A DNA stretch of 64,000 nucleotides, from NCBI RefSeq assembly GCF_000720455.1, contig NZ_JOAK01000019.1:57295-121294 (forward strand). Reading direction: 5' to 3'. A program made the position numbers and the translations under genes. This DNA is from Streptomyces virginiae (GTDB lineage Bacteria; Actinomycetota; Actinomycetes; Streptomycetales; Streptomycetaceae). This document shows positions 15,959 to 23,483 of this stretch, piece after piece. The notes under the pieces were generated by a model. The model had not been told where the DNA came from and did not search any database. It was given only the letters and a program-made list of their open reading frames with translations. Position 1 is the first letter of the stretch, and the number at the start of each line of letters is the position of its first letter.

Positions 15959-17137
15959 CTACGGACCCACCCCGAGGCCACCCAATACCGTGACGGCCCG
16001 ATCCTCGACCCGGTCGCCCGCCGGTACGTCCGGGGTGATGCCGCCCCCGTCGAGGCTGCGGCCCGCCGGTGTGCGGTACGTGCCCACCGTCAGCTCGGCC
16101 ACCGAGCCGTCCGGGAGCTCGGTCGGCATCTGCACCGAGCCCTTGCCGAAGGTCCTGCTGCCCACCGCCAGCGCCCGGCCCCGGTCCTGGAGCGCACCCG
16201 TCACCAGCTCGGCGGCGCTCATCGTGCCGCCGTCGACGAGGGCCACCAGCGGGCGCTTCGTGTCCCCGCCGGGGGCCGCGTTCAGGACGCGCTGCTCGCC
16301 CCGTACGTCGTAGGTCGCCACGAGCCCGCCGTCCAGGAACGCGGAGGCGGTGGTGACGGCCTCGTCGACCAGCCCGCCCCGGTTCCCGCGCAGGTCGAGC
16401 ATGACCCCACCGCCGGGCGGGGCCGCGCGGACGGCCGCCCTGACGCGCTCGCCGGAGCCGCGGGTGAAGGAGGTCACCTTGATGACGGTGACGTCGCCGG
16501 CGAGCTGCCGCACGGTCACCGGCTCGGTGCGCAGCCGCTGGCGCAGGACTGTCTCGGTGAGGTCGGCGCCGTCCCGGCTGAGGTTCAGCACGACGGGGGT
16601 GCCGGCGGTGCCGCGGAGCAGGGCGACCACGTCGGCCACGGCCAGTCCGGTCACGGCGTGCCCGTCGACGCTCAGCAGCCGGTCCCCGGCGCGCAGGCCG
16701 GCCCGTGCGGCGGGGCTGCCCGGCTGGACCTCGTCGAGCGTGATCACGCCGTCGTGGGAGCGCCCGGCCCAGACCCCGACGCCGGTCCAGTGCCCGTCGA
16801 GGCCCTCGGCGAAGGCGGCGTACTCGCCCTGGTCGTAGACGGTGCCCCAGCGGTCGCCGCTGCGGCTGACCACTTCCTGCGCGGCCTTCTTGCCGGACTT
16901 GCCCTCGGCGACGGCCTCGGCGGCGGCGCGGGCGACCGCCTCGCGGTCGGCGGTGCCCTCCGCACGCGGGGCCCCGGGCGCGGGGGCGTCCGTGCGGGCG
17001 GCGGCCGCGGCACCGTCCTCGGGGACCCAGCAGCCGGTGAACGCGCCGACGGCGACGACGGCGGCGAAGGCTAACGTCAAAACGGCCCCGCGACGTGGGT
17101 CGCGGGGCCGGAGACAGAAGGCGGGCAGACCCGGCAT
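15959..17137 (-). CDS. S41 family C-terminal processing peptidase with PDZ domain
   Basis: A 392-residue secreted or membrane-anchored serine protease. An N-terminal hydrophobic segment (VLTLAFAAVVAVGAFTGCW) contains a lipobox-like FTGC. A helical region precedes a PDZ domain (GVWAGRSHDGVITLDEVQPGSPAARAGLRAGDRLLSVDG). The peptidase domain carries the nucleophile Ser in GGTMSAAELVTGAL and the general-base Lys in TFGKGSVQMP, i.e. a Ser-Lys dyad. Family members cleave the C-terminus of envelope proteins. Its place between FtsEX and SmpB is the conserved Streptomyces order. An FtsEX-coupled envelope substrate is attractive but only inferred. ATG 17137 gives a complete signal sequence. Confidence 0.92.
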   Translation of the reverse strand: MPGLPAFCLRPRDPRRGAVLTLAFAAVVAVGAFTGCWVPEDGAAAAARTDAPAPGAPRAEGTADREAVARAAAEAVAEGKSGKKAAQEVVSRSGDRWGTVYDQGEYAAFAEGLDGHWTGVGVWAGRSHDGVITLDEVQPGSPAARAGLRAGDRLLSVDGHAVTGLAVADVVALLRGTAGTPVVLNLSRDGADLTETVLRQRLRTEPVTVRQLAGDVTVIKVTSFTRGSGERVRAAVRAAPPGGGVMLDLRGNRGGLVDEAVTTASAFLDGGLVATYDVRGEQRVLNAAPGGDTKRPLVALVDGGTMSAAELVTGALQDRGRALAVGSRTFGKGSVQMPTELPDGSVAELTVGTYRTPAGRSLDGGGITPDVPAGDRVEDRAVTVLGGLGVGP

Positions 17138-17204
17138 GGCGCCGAGTCTAGGACAAGCCCCGCGCCGGTACGGATGGTTGGCCGGACCGCTTGCGGGGCG
17201 CTTG

Positions 17205-18164
17205 TCACACCTTCAGGTACTTGCGCAGGGCGATGAAGGCGGCCATGGAGGGCATCAGGAGGCCGATGAACAGCACGTACGGGAGCTTGGCCAGCACCGA
17301 TCCCCAGCCCATGAAGTCGATCAGCTGGATCTTGTCGCGCAGGCCGACGCCGTGGTCGATCACGAAGTACTGGCCGGAGACGAGCATGACGCAGGCGAAG
17401 AGCGCGCCGATGAGCCCGGCGACGGCGGCCTCCATGATGAAGGGGACCTGGATGTAGAAACTGGAGGCACCCACCAGCCGCATGATCCCGGTCTCCCGCC
17501 TGCGGCTGAACGCCGAGACGCGCACGGTGTTGACGATCAGCAGCAGCGCCACGATCAGCATGATCGCCATGATGCCCACGGCCGCCATGTTGAGGTAGTT
17601 GAGGATCCGGAAGAGGTCGTCGATCGCCTGGCGCTGGTCGTCGACGGTGTGGATGCCGTCCCGGCCCGCGAAGGCGGAGGTGACCACCTTGTACTTCTCC
17701 GGGTTCTTGAGCTTGACCCGGAAGGACTCCTGCATCTGGTCGGGGGTGATGGAGGAGGCCAGGGCGGTGTGGCCGTACTGCTCCTGGTAGTGCTTGTACG
17801 CCTCGTCGGCGGACTCGTACGTCACCGACTTGACCAGCGACATCGCCTTGAGCTCGGACTCGATCTGCTTCTTCTGCTCGTCGGTCACGGCGCCCTTGCG
17901 GCAGGTGGCCACGCCTCCCGCGCCGCCTCCCCCGCTGTTGGCGGCCTCGCCGGCCTCCTGGGCGTCCTGCTTGTTGCAGAGGTAGATCGAGACGTTGGCC
18001 TTGTCGTACCAGAAGCCCTTCATCCTGCCCACCTGCTCGCTCATGAGCAGGGAGCCGCCGAACAGGGCCAGGGACAGGGCCACGGAGATGATGACCGCGA
18101 AGGTCATGGTGAGATTGCGGCGGAGGCCGACGCCGATCTCGGACATGACGAACTGGGCGCGCAT
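17205..18164 (-). CDS. ftsX: cell-division permease-like protein FtsX
   Basis: A 319-residue membrane protein of the FtsX type. The first transmembrane segment (TMTFAVIISVALSLALFGGSLL) is followed by an extracytoplasmic domain with a Gly-rich loop and three cysteines, then three more segments (AAVGIMAIMLIVALLLIVNTV, AVAGLIGALFACVMLVSGQYF, PYVLFIGLLMPSMAAFIALRKYL). With FtsE it forms an ABC-like complex that activates peptidoglycan hydrolases rather than transporting. The ATG at 18164 (MRAQFVMSEIG) matches family N-termini; the TTG at 18173 is less likely. It starts 16 bases after the ftsE stop, so the two are co-transcribed. Confidence 0.94.
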   Translation of the reverse strand: MRAQFVMSEIGVGLRRNLTMTFAVIISVALSLALFGGSLLMSEQVGRMKGFWYDKANVSIYLCNKQDAQEAGEAANSGGGGAGGVATCRKGAVTDEQKKQIESELKAMSLVKSVTYESADEAYKHYQEQYGHTALASSITPDQMQESFRVKLKNPEKYKVVTSAFAGRDGIHTVDDQRQAIDDLFRILNYLNMAAVGIMAIMLIVALLLIVNTVRVSAFSRRRETGIMRLVGASSFYIQVPFIMEAAVAGLIGALFACVMLVSGQYFVIDHGVGLRDKIQLIDFMGWGSVLAKLPYVLFIGLLMPSMAAFIALRKYLKV

Positions 18165-18180
18165 GACTCTCAAGGGCCTT

Positions 18181-18870
18181 TCAGTGCTGGTAGCCGTAGA
18201 CGCCGCGCGACTGGTCGCGTACGAGTCGGCCCTGTTCGAGTTCGATGACGCGCTTGCGCATCTGGTCGACGATCTGCTGGTCGTGAGTCGCCATGATCAC
18301 GGTGGTGCCGGTCCGGTTGATCCGGTCCAGCAGCTTCATGATCCCGACGGAGGTCTGCGGGTCGAGGTTGCCGGTGGGCTCGTCCGCGATCAGCAGGGCC
18401 GGGCGGTTGACGAAGGCGCGGGCGATGGCCACGCGCTGCTGCTCACCGCCGGAGAGCTCGCCGGGCATGCGCTCTTCCTTGCCGCCCAGGCCGACCAGTT
18501 CCAGGACCTGCGGGACGGCTTTGCGGATCTCGCCCCGCGGCTTGCCGATGACCTCCTGGGCGAAGGCGACGTTCTCGGCCACCGTCTTGTTGGGCAGCAG
18601 GCGGAAGTCCTGGAAGACGGTCCCCAACTGGCGCCGCATCTGCGGGACCTTCCAGTTGGAGAGCTTGGCGAGGTCCTTGCCCAGGACGTGCACCTGGCCG
18701 TGGCTCGCCCGCTCCTCGCGCAGGATGAGGCGCAGGAAGGTGGACTTGCCGGAGCCGGACGAGCCGACCAGGAAGACGAACTCGCCCTTCGCGATGTCGA
18801 GGGAGACTTCTCTGAGTGCGGGACGGCTCTGCTTCGGGTAGGACTTGGAGACGCTGTCGAATCGGATCAC
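18181..18870 (-). CDS. ftsE: cell-division ATP-binding protein FtsE
   Basis: A 229-residue ABC ATPase. The Walker A is GSSGSGKST near residue 39, signature [15 protein letters not shown], Walker [13 protein letters not shown], and the H-loop MATHD are all present. FtsE couples ATP hydrolysis to FtsX conformational change at the septum or elongating tip. The GTG at 18870 gives the family N-terminus ([13 protein letters not shown]); the upstream extension is not conserved. It is the first gene of the unit with ftsX. A -10-like TATGGT is visible on the minus strand near 18910. Confidence 0.96.
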   Translation of the reverse strand: MIRFDSVSKSYPKQSRPALREVSLDIAKGEFVFLVGSSGSGKSTFLRLILREERASHGQVHVLGKDLAKLSNWKVPQMRRQLGTVFQDFRLLPNKTVAENVAFAQEVIGKPRGEIRKAVPQVLELVGLGGKEERMPGELSGGEQQRVAIARAFVNRPALLIADEPTGNLDPQTSVGIMKLLDRINRTGTTVIMATHDQQIVDQMRKRVIELEQGRLVRDQSRGVYGYQH

Positions 18871-19108
18871 GGGTGCACCACGGTCGCCGGGAGTAGGTGT
18901 GCGTGACCATACGCGAACGGGCGCGAGGTGTGGACCCGGCATCCGGAGTTGTCCGCTTTATCCCGCGGTCCTGGAGGGTCCGGACCGCGATTGCCCGGAC
19001 GGGCCGCGCCGAATGTCGGCGAAGCTGGCACAGTGGTAGGGGGAACGGTCCGGTTCCCCGCGCCGTTATAGGCAGTAGGAAAGACCGAGGGGACGAGAGG
19101 AGGAGCGC

Positions 19109-19300
19109 ATGACATATGACCGGCTCGTGTGCGCGAACTGCGCCGCACCCGTCAGCCAGGGCCGCTGCCCGGTGTGCCGGGCGAACCGGGAGCGCCTCCA
19201 GCAGGAGGGCCCCTTCTCCGGCCTGAACCCCGTAGCGCTCATCGTGCTCATGGTGGTCCTCGTGGCAGCTCTGGTCCTGGTGGCCCAGCAGACCGCCTAG
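19109..19300 (+). CDS. small zinc-ribbon membrane protein
   Basis: A 63-residue protein with two CxxC knuckles at C8-x2-C11 and C20-x2-C23 (VCANCAAPVSQGRCPVCRAN) in a short cytosolic N-terminus, followed by one transmembrane helix (NPVALIVLMVVLVAALVLVA). A very strong GAGAGGAGGAG ribosome site precedes the ATG. It belongs to a conserved actinobacterial set of unnamed small membrane proteins adjacent to ftsE and prfB. No function is known to me. The architecture suggests a metal-dependent anchor or adaptor. It is divergent from ftsE and convergent with prfB. Confidence 0.85.
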   Translation: MTYDRLVCANCAAPVSQGRCPVCRANRERLQQEGPFSGLNPVALIVLMVVLVAALVLVAQQTA

Positions 19301-19371
19301 CGGGCGCTCTGCGGGCGGGGCCCGGCGCCGGTGCTCGTCGGTGCCCGCGCCGCGTACCGATCACATACAGC

Positions 19372-19410
19372 GGAAGGGCCCGGACACCTCGACGGTGTCC
19401 GGGCCCTTCC
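19372..19410. terminator. bidirectional terminator between the small membrane gene and prfB
   Basis: A perfect 17-base stem (19372-19388 and 19394-19410, GGAAGGGCCCGGACACC and its complement) with a TCGAC loop separates the convergent genes, 32 bases from the prfB stop. Confidence 0.88.
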
Positions 19411-19442
19411 CACGTTCTTCCCGCGTTCGTCCGGGGAGCGTC

Positions 19443-20552
19443 CTACGCGGTCTGCTCCTGCTGCTTGCGCCAGCGGATGCCGGCCTCCAGGAAGCCGTCG
19501 ATCTCGCCGTCGAGGACCGCCTGCGGGTTGCCGACCTCGAACTCCGTGCGCAGGTCCTTGACCATCTGGTACGGGTGCAGGACGTAGGAGCGCATCTGGT
19601 TGCCCCAGGAGCTGCCGCCGTCCTTGAGGGCGTCCATCTTGGCCTGCTCCTCCTGGCGGCGCCGCTCCAGCAGCTTGGCCTGGAGGACGTTCATGGCGCT
19701 GGCCTTGTTCTGGATCTGCGAGCGCTCGTTCTGGCAGGAGACGACGATGCCGGTCGGGATGTGCGTGATGCGCACGGCCGAGTCGGTGGTGTTGACGCCC
19801 TGGCCGCCGGGGCCGGAGGCGCGGTAGACGTCGACGCGCAGCTCGGACTCGTCGATCTCGACGTGGTCGCTGGTCTCGACGACCGGGAGCACCTCGACGC
19901 CCGCGAAGGAGGTCTGGCGGCGGCCCTGGTTGTCGAAGGGCGAGATGCGCACGAGGCGGTGGGTGCCCTGCTCGACGGAGAGGGTGCCGTAGGCGTACGG
20001 GGCCTTGACGACGAAGGTGGTCGACTTGATGCCGGCCTCTTCCGCGTACGAGGTCTCGTAGATCTCCGTGGAGTAGCCGTGGCGCTCGGCCCAGCGCAGG
20101 TACATGCGCTGGAGGCGCTCGGCGAAGTCGGAGGCGTCGACGCCGCCGGCCTCGGCACGGATGTTGACCAGGGCCTCGCGCTCGGCGTACTCGCCGGAGA
20201 GCAGGGTGCGGACCTCCATCTCGTCCAGCGCCTTGCGGACGGAGGTCAGCTCGGTCTCGGCCTCGGCGAGGGTGTCCGCGTCGTCCATCTCCTGGGCGAG
20301 CTCGAAGAGCACCCCGAGGTCGTCGATGCGTCCGCGCAGGGTCTCGGCCTTGCGCACCTCGGCCTGGAGGTGCGAAAGCTTGCTCGTGATCTTCTGGGCG
20401 GCGTCCGGGTCGTCCCACAGGGACGGCGCGGCGGCCTGCTCCTCGAGCACGGCGATATCTGCCCTCAGCTTGTCGAGGTCCAGGACGGCCTCGATCGACC
20501 CCATGGTCGAGGAGAGGGACTTCAGCTCTTCGGAAACATCGACGACTGCCAC
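19443..20552 (-). CDS. prfB: peptide chain release factor 2
   Basis: A 369-residue class I release factor. The stop-codon-recognition SPF motif is at residues 204-206 (RISPFDNQ), identifying RF2 (UGA/UAA), and the peptidyl-hydrolysis GGQ is at 249-251 ([14 protein letters not shown]). The frame is continuous from the GTG at 20552. There is no in-frame UGA and therefore no programmed +1 frameshift of the enteric type. Upstream ribosome site is weak. The gene is convergent with a small membrane protein and divergent from a leader peptide/oxygenase unit. Confidence 0.97.
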   Translation of the reverse strand: MAVVDVSEELKSLSSTMGSIEAVLDLDKLRADIAVLEEQAAAPSLWDDPDAAQKITSKLSHLQAEVRKAETLRGRIDDLGVLFELAQEMDDADTLAEAETELTSVRKALDEMEVRTLLSGEYAEREALVNIRAEAGGVDASDFAERLQRMYLRWAERHGYSTEIYETSYAEEAGIKSTTFVVKAPYAYGTLSVEQGTHRLVRISPFDNQGRRQTSFAGVEVLPVVETSDHVEIDESELRVDVYRASGPGGQGVNTTDSAVRITHIPTGIVVSCQNERSQIQNKASAMNVLQAKLLERRRQEEQAKMDALKDGGSSWGNQMRSYVLHPYQMVKDLRTEFEVGNPQAVLDGEIDGFLEAGIRWRKQQEQTA

Positions 20553-20631
20553 GGGTCCAGCGTAGCCGGTCCCCGGGCAAGCCCGTCCGGGCAGGCCGGA
20601 TCACCCGTTCTGATGAAGGCTCGGACGGGCG

Positions 20632-20644
20632 TACGCTCACCGTA
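20632..20644 (+). promoter_or_regulatory. candidate leaderless promoter of the leader peptide
   Basis: TACGCT (20632-20637) is placed so that its last base is at -7 if the A of the leader ATG (20644) is +1. No ribosome site precedes that ATG, consistent with a leaderless transcript. Confidence 0.45.
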
Positions 20645-20733
20645 TGACCGTTCTCCTCGTCAAGCGCCGCCATGTGGACTACATGCGCGTCACGACGACG
20701 AGCTGTCAGCCGCCGGACCTCACCCAAGCCTGA
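20644..20733 (+). CDS. putative cysteine-containing leader peptide
   Basis: A 29-codon frame whose product contains KRRHVDYMRVTTTSC then QPPDLTQA. This matches the pattern of short actinobacterial leader peptides (R-H-V/I-D-x-x-R-V...C) that are annotated ahead of sulfur or amino-acid-related genes. The start appears leaderless. It lies 134 bases upstream of the oxygenase gene on the same strand. Leader peptides of this class are thought to act by ribosome stalling or attenuation at the Cys codon; the intervening DNA can form a long-range dyad (20752-20759 with 20835-20842). The peptide itself is probably not functional. Confidence 0.7.
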   Translation: MTVLLVKRRHVDYMRVTTTSCQPPDLTQA

Positions 20734-20751
20734 TCCACCCCGATCCGACTT

Positions 20752-20842
20752 GGTCCTGTAACGCGGCCCCAGCGGTCCCGGCGCCAACCCTGCCGGCGAC
20801 CCCGCCCCACCCGCGGCCCCGCCACCTCTGGGGAACAGGACC
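20752..20842 (+). promoter_or_regulatory. long-range inverted repeat in the oxygenase leader
   Basis: GGTCCTGT (20752-20759) and ACAGGACC (20835-20842) are exact inverse copies bracketing the region between the leader peptide stop and the oxygenase start. It could form an attenuator or anti-attenuator structure. This is unproven. Confidence 0.3.
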
Positions 20843-20867
20843 CCGTGACATCCGAAACGGAGCCGTC

Positions 20868-21869
20868 ATGCCGTCCGCGCACTCTCTCCCCGTCCTGGAC
20901 CTCTCCCAGGCCGACGACCCGGCCCAGCGGGCCGACTTCCTGAAGCAGCTGCACGCAGCGGCCAGGGACACCGGTTTCCTGCACCTGACCGGGCACGGCG
21001 TCACCGCCGCCGAGAGCGCCCGCATCCTGGAGGTGACCCGGACCTTCTTCGCCCTCCCGGAGGCCGACCGGCTCGCCGTGAGCAATCTGAACTCCCCGCA
21101 CTTCCGCGGCTACACCCGGATCGGGCACGAGCTGACCGGCGGGGCCTCCGACTGGCGCGACCAGCTGGACGTGGGTGCGGAACGGCCGGCACCGGTGGTG
21201 GGCCCGGACGACCCGGCGTACCTGTGGCTGGAGGGCCCCAACCAGTGGCCCGCCGCCCTCCCCGAGCTCCGTACGGTGGTCCTCGACTGGCAGGCCCGCC
21301 TGGCGGCGGTGGCGCACCGCCTGCTCCAGGAGCTGCTGGTCTCGATCGGCGCCCCGGCGGACTTCTTCGACGCGGCCTTCGCCGACCGGCCCCACCTGCA
21401 CACCAAGCTGATCCGCTACCCGGGGTCGGCTCCGTCGGGCGCCGACCAGGGGGTCGGGGCGCACAAGGACTACGGCTTCCTCACGCTCCTGCTGCAGGAC
21501 TCGGTGGGCGGCCTCCAGGTGGTCCGGGACGGCGGTTACGTGGACGTGCCGCCGATGCCGGGGGCCTTCGTGGTGAACCTGGGCGAACTGCTGGAGATCG
21601 CGACCGAGGGCTACCTGACGGCGACCGACCACCGGGTGGTCAGCCCGCCGGGCGCGGTGGAGCGGTTCTCGGTGCCGTTCTTCTACAACCCGCGGCTGGA
21701 CGCGGTGGTGGAGACCGTGCCGGGCGACTACCTGCGCTCGGCGCCCGGGGTGGCGCACGACGCGTCGAACCCGCTGCACGCCGAGTACGGCCGCAACGAG
21801 CTCAAGGGCTGGGTCCGCGCCCACCCGGCCGTCGCACGGCGCTGGCACCCGGAACTGGTCGCGGCCTAG
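20868..21869 (+). CDS. isopenicillin-N-synthase-like 2OG-Fe(II) oxygenase
   Basis: A 333-residue non-haem iron oxygenase. The N-terminal DIOX_N block (LPVLDLSQADD...GFLHLTGHGV) is followed by the jelly-roll with Fe ligands H199, D201 (GAHKDYGFLTLLLQD) and H255 (TATDHRVV), and the co-substrate-binding R266-x-S268 (RFSVPFFYNP). This is the IPNS/ACC-oxidase/flavone-synthase-like architecture. The substrate is unknown and no beta-lactam genes are nearby. A cysteine-containing leader peptide upstream hints at sulfur or amino-acid control. ATG 20868 has CGGAG upstream. The stop codon TAG overlaps a repeat element at 21866-21910. Confidence 0.9.
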   Translation: MPSAHSLPVLDLSQADDPAQRADFLKQLHAAARDTGFLHLTGHGVTAAESARILEVTRTFFALPEADRLAVSNLNSPHFRGYTRIGHELTGGASDWRDQLDVGAERPAPVVGPDDPAYLWLEGPNQWPAALPELRTVVLDWQARLAAVAHRLLQELLVSIGAPADFFDAAFADRPHLHTKLIRYPGSAPSGADQGVGAHKDYGFLTLLLQDSVGGLQVVRDGGYVDVPPMPGAFVVNLGELLEIATEGYLTATDHRVVSPPGAVERFSVPFFYNPRLDAVVETVPGDYLRSAPGVAHDASNPLHAEYGRNELKGWVRAHPAVARRWHPELVAA

Positions 21870-21910
21870 GGACCCCGCCGCGCAGGCGGGACTTCGCGGA
21901 CACGACCCAG
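21866..21910. repeat. degenerate copy of a CTAG-bounded MITE-like repeat
   Basis: Starts CTAGGGA over the oxygenase stop codon and ends TTCGCGGACACGACCCAG. Its right half, including GCCGCGCAGGCGGGAC, is nearly identical to the fuller copy at 28748-28826. Confidence 0.6.
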
Positions 21911-21993
21911 GCCCTCCCGGGCGGGGTGACATGACCGGGGGCTTCCCGGGATCCGCCCGGACCCGCGCCTCTCTCGCCGGCGGGGCTGACATA

Positions 21994-22051
21994 CCGGGGC
22001 TCCGCCCCGGACCCCGGTCCTCGAACGCCGGGGTCGGGGGCGGGGCCCCCG
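21994..22051. repeat. tandem-hairpin intergenic repeat of Streptomyces type
   Basis: Three adjacent hairpins: CCGGGGC/GCCCCGG (21994-22010), ACCCCGG/CCGGGGT (22011-22034) and a CGGGGG/CCCCCG dyad (22035-22051). It includes the string CCTCGAACGCCGG that recurs inverted near 44786. It probably also terminates the oxygenase and pkaB transcripts, which converge here. Confidence 0.55.
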
Positions 22052-22070
22052 AGCGCGGTGCCGCAGACGG

Positions 22071-23324
22071 CTACGGCACCCGGGGAACGGACTGCTGCTT
22101 GTTGTCCTGGGGCCGGGGCTCCGGGTCGTCGCCCGAGACAGCGAGCCACGTGCCCAGGCCGACGGCGGCGGCCAGGGCCACCGCGACCGCGGACAGGGTC
22201 AGGCGCCGTTTGCGGGCGGCCTCGGCCCGGTGGCGGGCGGAGCCGGGCCGGTGGCCGCCGGCCGGCCGCGGCACGCGGGCCGTGCCCAGCGCCCCGCCGG
22301 CCAGCTCGTCCGGCCCCGGGACCCGCATCGAGGTGTGGGTGTCCCGGTTGGAGTCGGTCGCGGACCCCGGCACCAGCGGGACCACGCCCCGGCGCCGCAC
22401 CGGGTCGGCGGACGGTTCCTCCGAGGCCTGCGGCTCCGGCTCCGCGTCGTCGGGCTCGTCCACGTCCAGCGGCGGCATCCCGGCCAGCATCGGCAGCAGG
22501 TCCCGCAGCCGGACCGACAGCTCCGAGGCCCGCAGCCGTGAGGCCGGGGCCTTGGCCAGGCACTGCACGATCAGCTGCCACAGCTCGTCGGGGATCCCCG
22601 GCAGCGGGACGACCGTCTCCGTCACGTGCCGCCGCAGGACCGCGCCCGGGTGGCCGCCGCCGAAGGGGGTGAATCCGGCCAGGAGCTCGTACAGGACGGT
22701 GGCCAGGGCGTATATGTCCACCGCCGCACGCGGGGGCAGGCCCTCCACGATCTCCGGGGCCAGGTAGTCCGGGGTGCCGATGATGCGGGTCGTCGGGGCC
22801 GTGGCCCGGCCCGCGGACGCCCGCCGGGGTGAGTCGATCAGCTTGGCGACGCCGAAGTCGGTCAGCAGGGCCGGGTGCGAGCCGCCCGGGCCGAGCGGGC
22901 CCTGCATGTCCAGCAGGACGTTCTCCGGCTTGACGTCCCGGTGCACGACCCCCGCCGCGTGCGCCGCGGCCAGCGCGTCGGCCACGTCCGCGACGATCGC
23001 CACGGCCGCCTCTGGGGCGAGCCGGCGCTCGCGGTCGAGCCGCGTGCGCAGGTCCGTACCGCGTACGAGGTCCATGACGAGGGCGAGGTCGTTGCCGTCC
23101 ACGACGAGGTCGCGGACGGAGACGACGTGCGGATGCTCCAGGCCGAGCAGGGCGCTGCGCTCCTGGACGAAGCGTCCGACCAGTTCCTGGTCGGAGGCGA
23201 GGTCCTCGCGCAGCAGTTTCACGGCGACGGGCCCGTCAGGCCCCTCGCCCAGCCACACCGTGCCCGCGCTGCCGCGTCCCAGGATCTGGTGCGCGGTGTA
23301 CCGGCTGCCGATTTTCCGTGCCAC
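22071..23324 (-). CDS. pkaB: transmembrane Ser/Thr protein kinase (PkaB-like)
   Basis: A 417-residue Hanks-type kinase. ATP-site glycine loop LGRGSAGTVW, catalytic Lys K36 (VAVKLL), HRDVKPEN with catalytic D130, DFG at 156-158 and activation-segment GTPDYLAPE are all intact, so it should be active. After the kinase domain (to about residue 275) comes an acidic linker, then one transmembrane segment (TLSAVAVALAAAVGLGTWLAV) and a short external tail. GTG 23324 is preferred over an upstream frame because GGGAG sits 5 bases ahead. It is tandem with pkaA upstream; order and type match the S. coelicolor pair pkaB/pkaA. Confidence 0.88.
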   Translation of the reverse strand: MARKIGSRYTAHQILGRGSAGTVWLGEGPDGPVAVKLLREDLASDQELVGRFVQERSALLGLEHPHVVSVRDLVVDGNDLALVMDLVRGTDLRTRLDRERRLAPEAAVAIVADVADALAAAHAAGVVHRDVKPENVLLDMQGPLGPGGSHPALLTDFGVAKLIDSPRRASAGRATAPTTRIIGTPDYLAPEIVEGLPPRAAVDIYALATVLYELLAGFTPFGGGHPGAVLRRHVTETVVPLPGIPDELWQLIVQCLAKAPASRLRASELSVRLRDLLPMLAGMPPLDVDEPDDAEPEPQASEEPSADPVRRRGVVPLVPGSATDSNRDTHTSMRVPGPDELAGGALGTARVPRPAGGHRPGSARHRAEAARKRRLTLSAVAVALAAAVGLGTWLAVSGDDPEPRPQDNKQQSVPRVP

Positions 23325-23483
23325 GACTGCTCCCTCAGTGGCTGGCGTACGCCCCAAAGCTACGCGGCCGCGTGGGCTTCGGAGGCCAGCAGGGGGCCCG
23401 ATTCGCGACGACCTTCACTTCTGCGGGCGAAATCACGTCCTGGATGTCGACAAATCCACGAAGTCGGCGCTACGGGACGCCCC

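Noticed and set aside
20868..21869. Assignment of the oxygenase as isopenicillin N synthase of a beta-lactam pathway.
   Set aside because: Fe(II) and RxS motifs fit the superfamily, but no ACV synthetase or other beta-lactam genes are nearby, so the specific function is unsupported.
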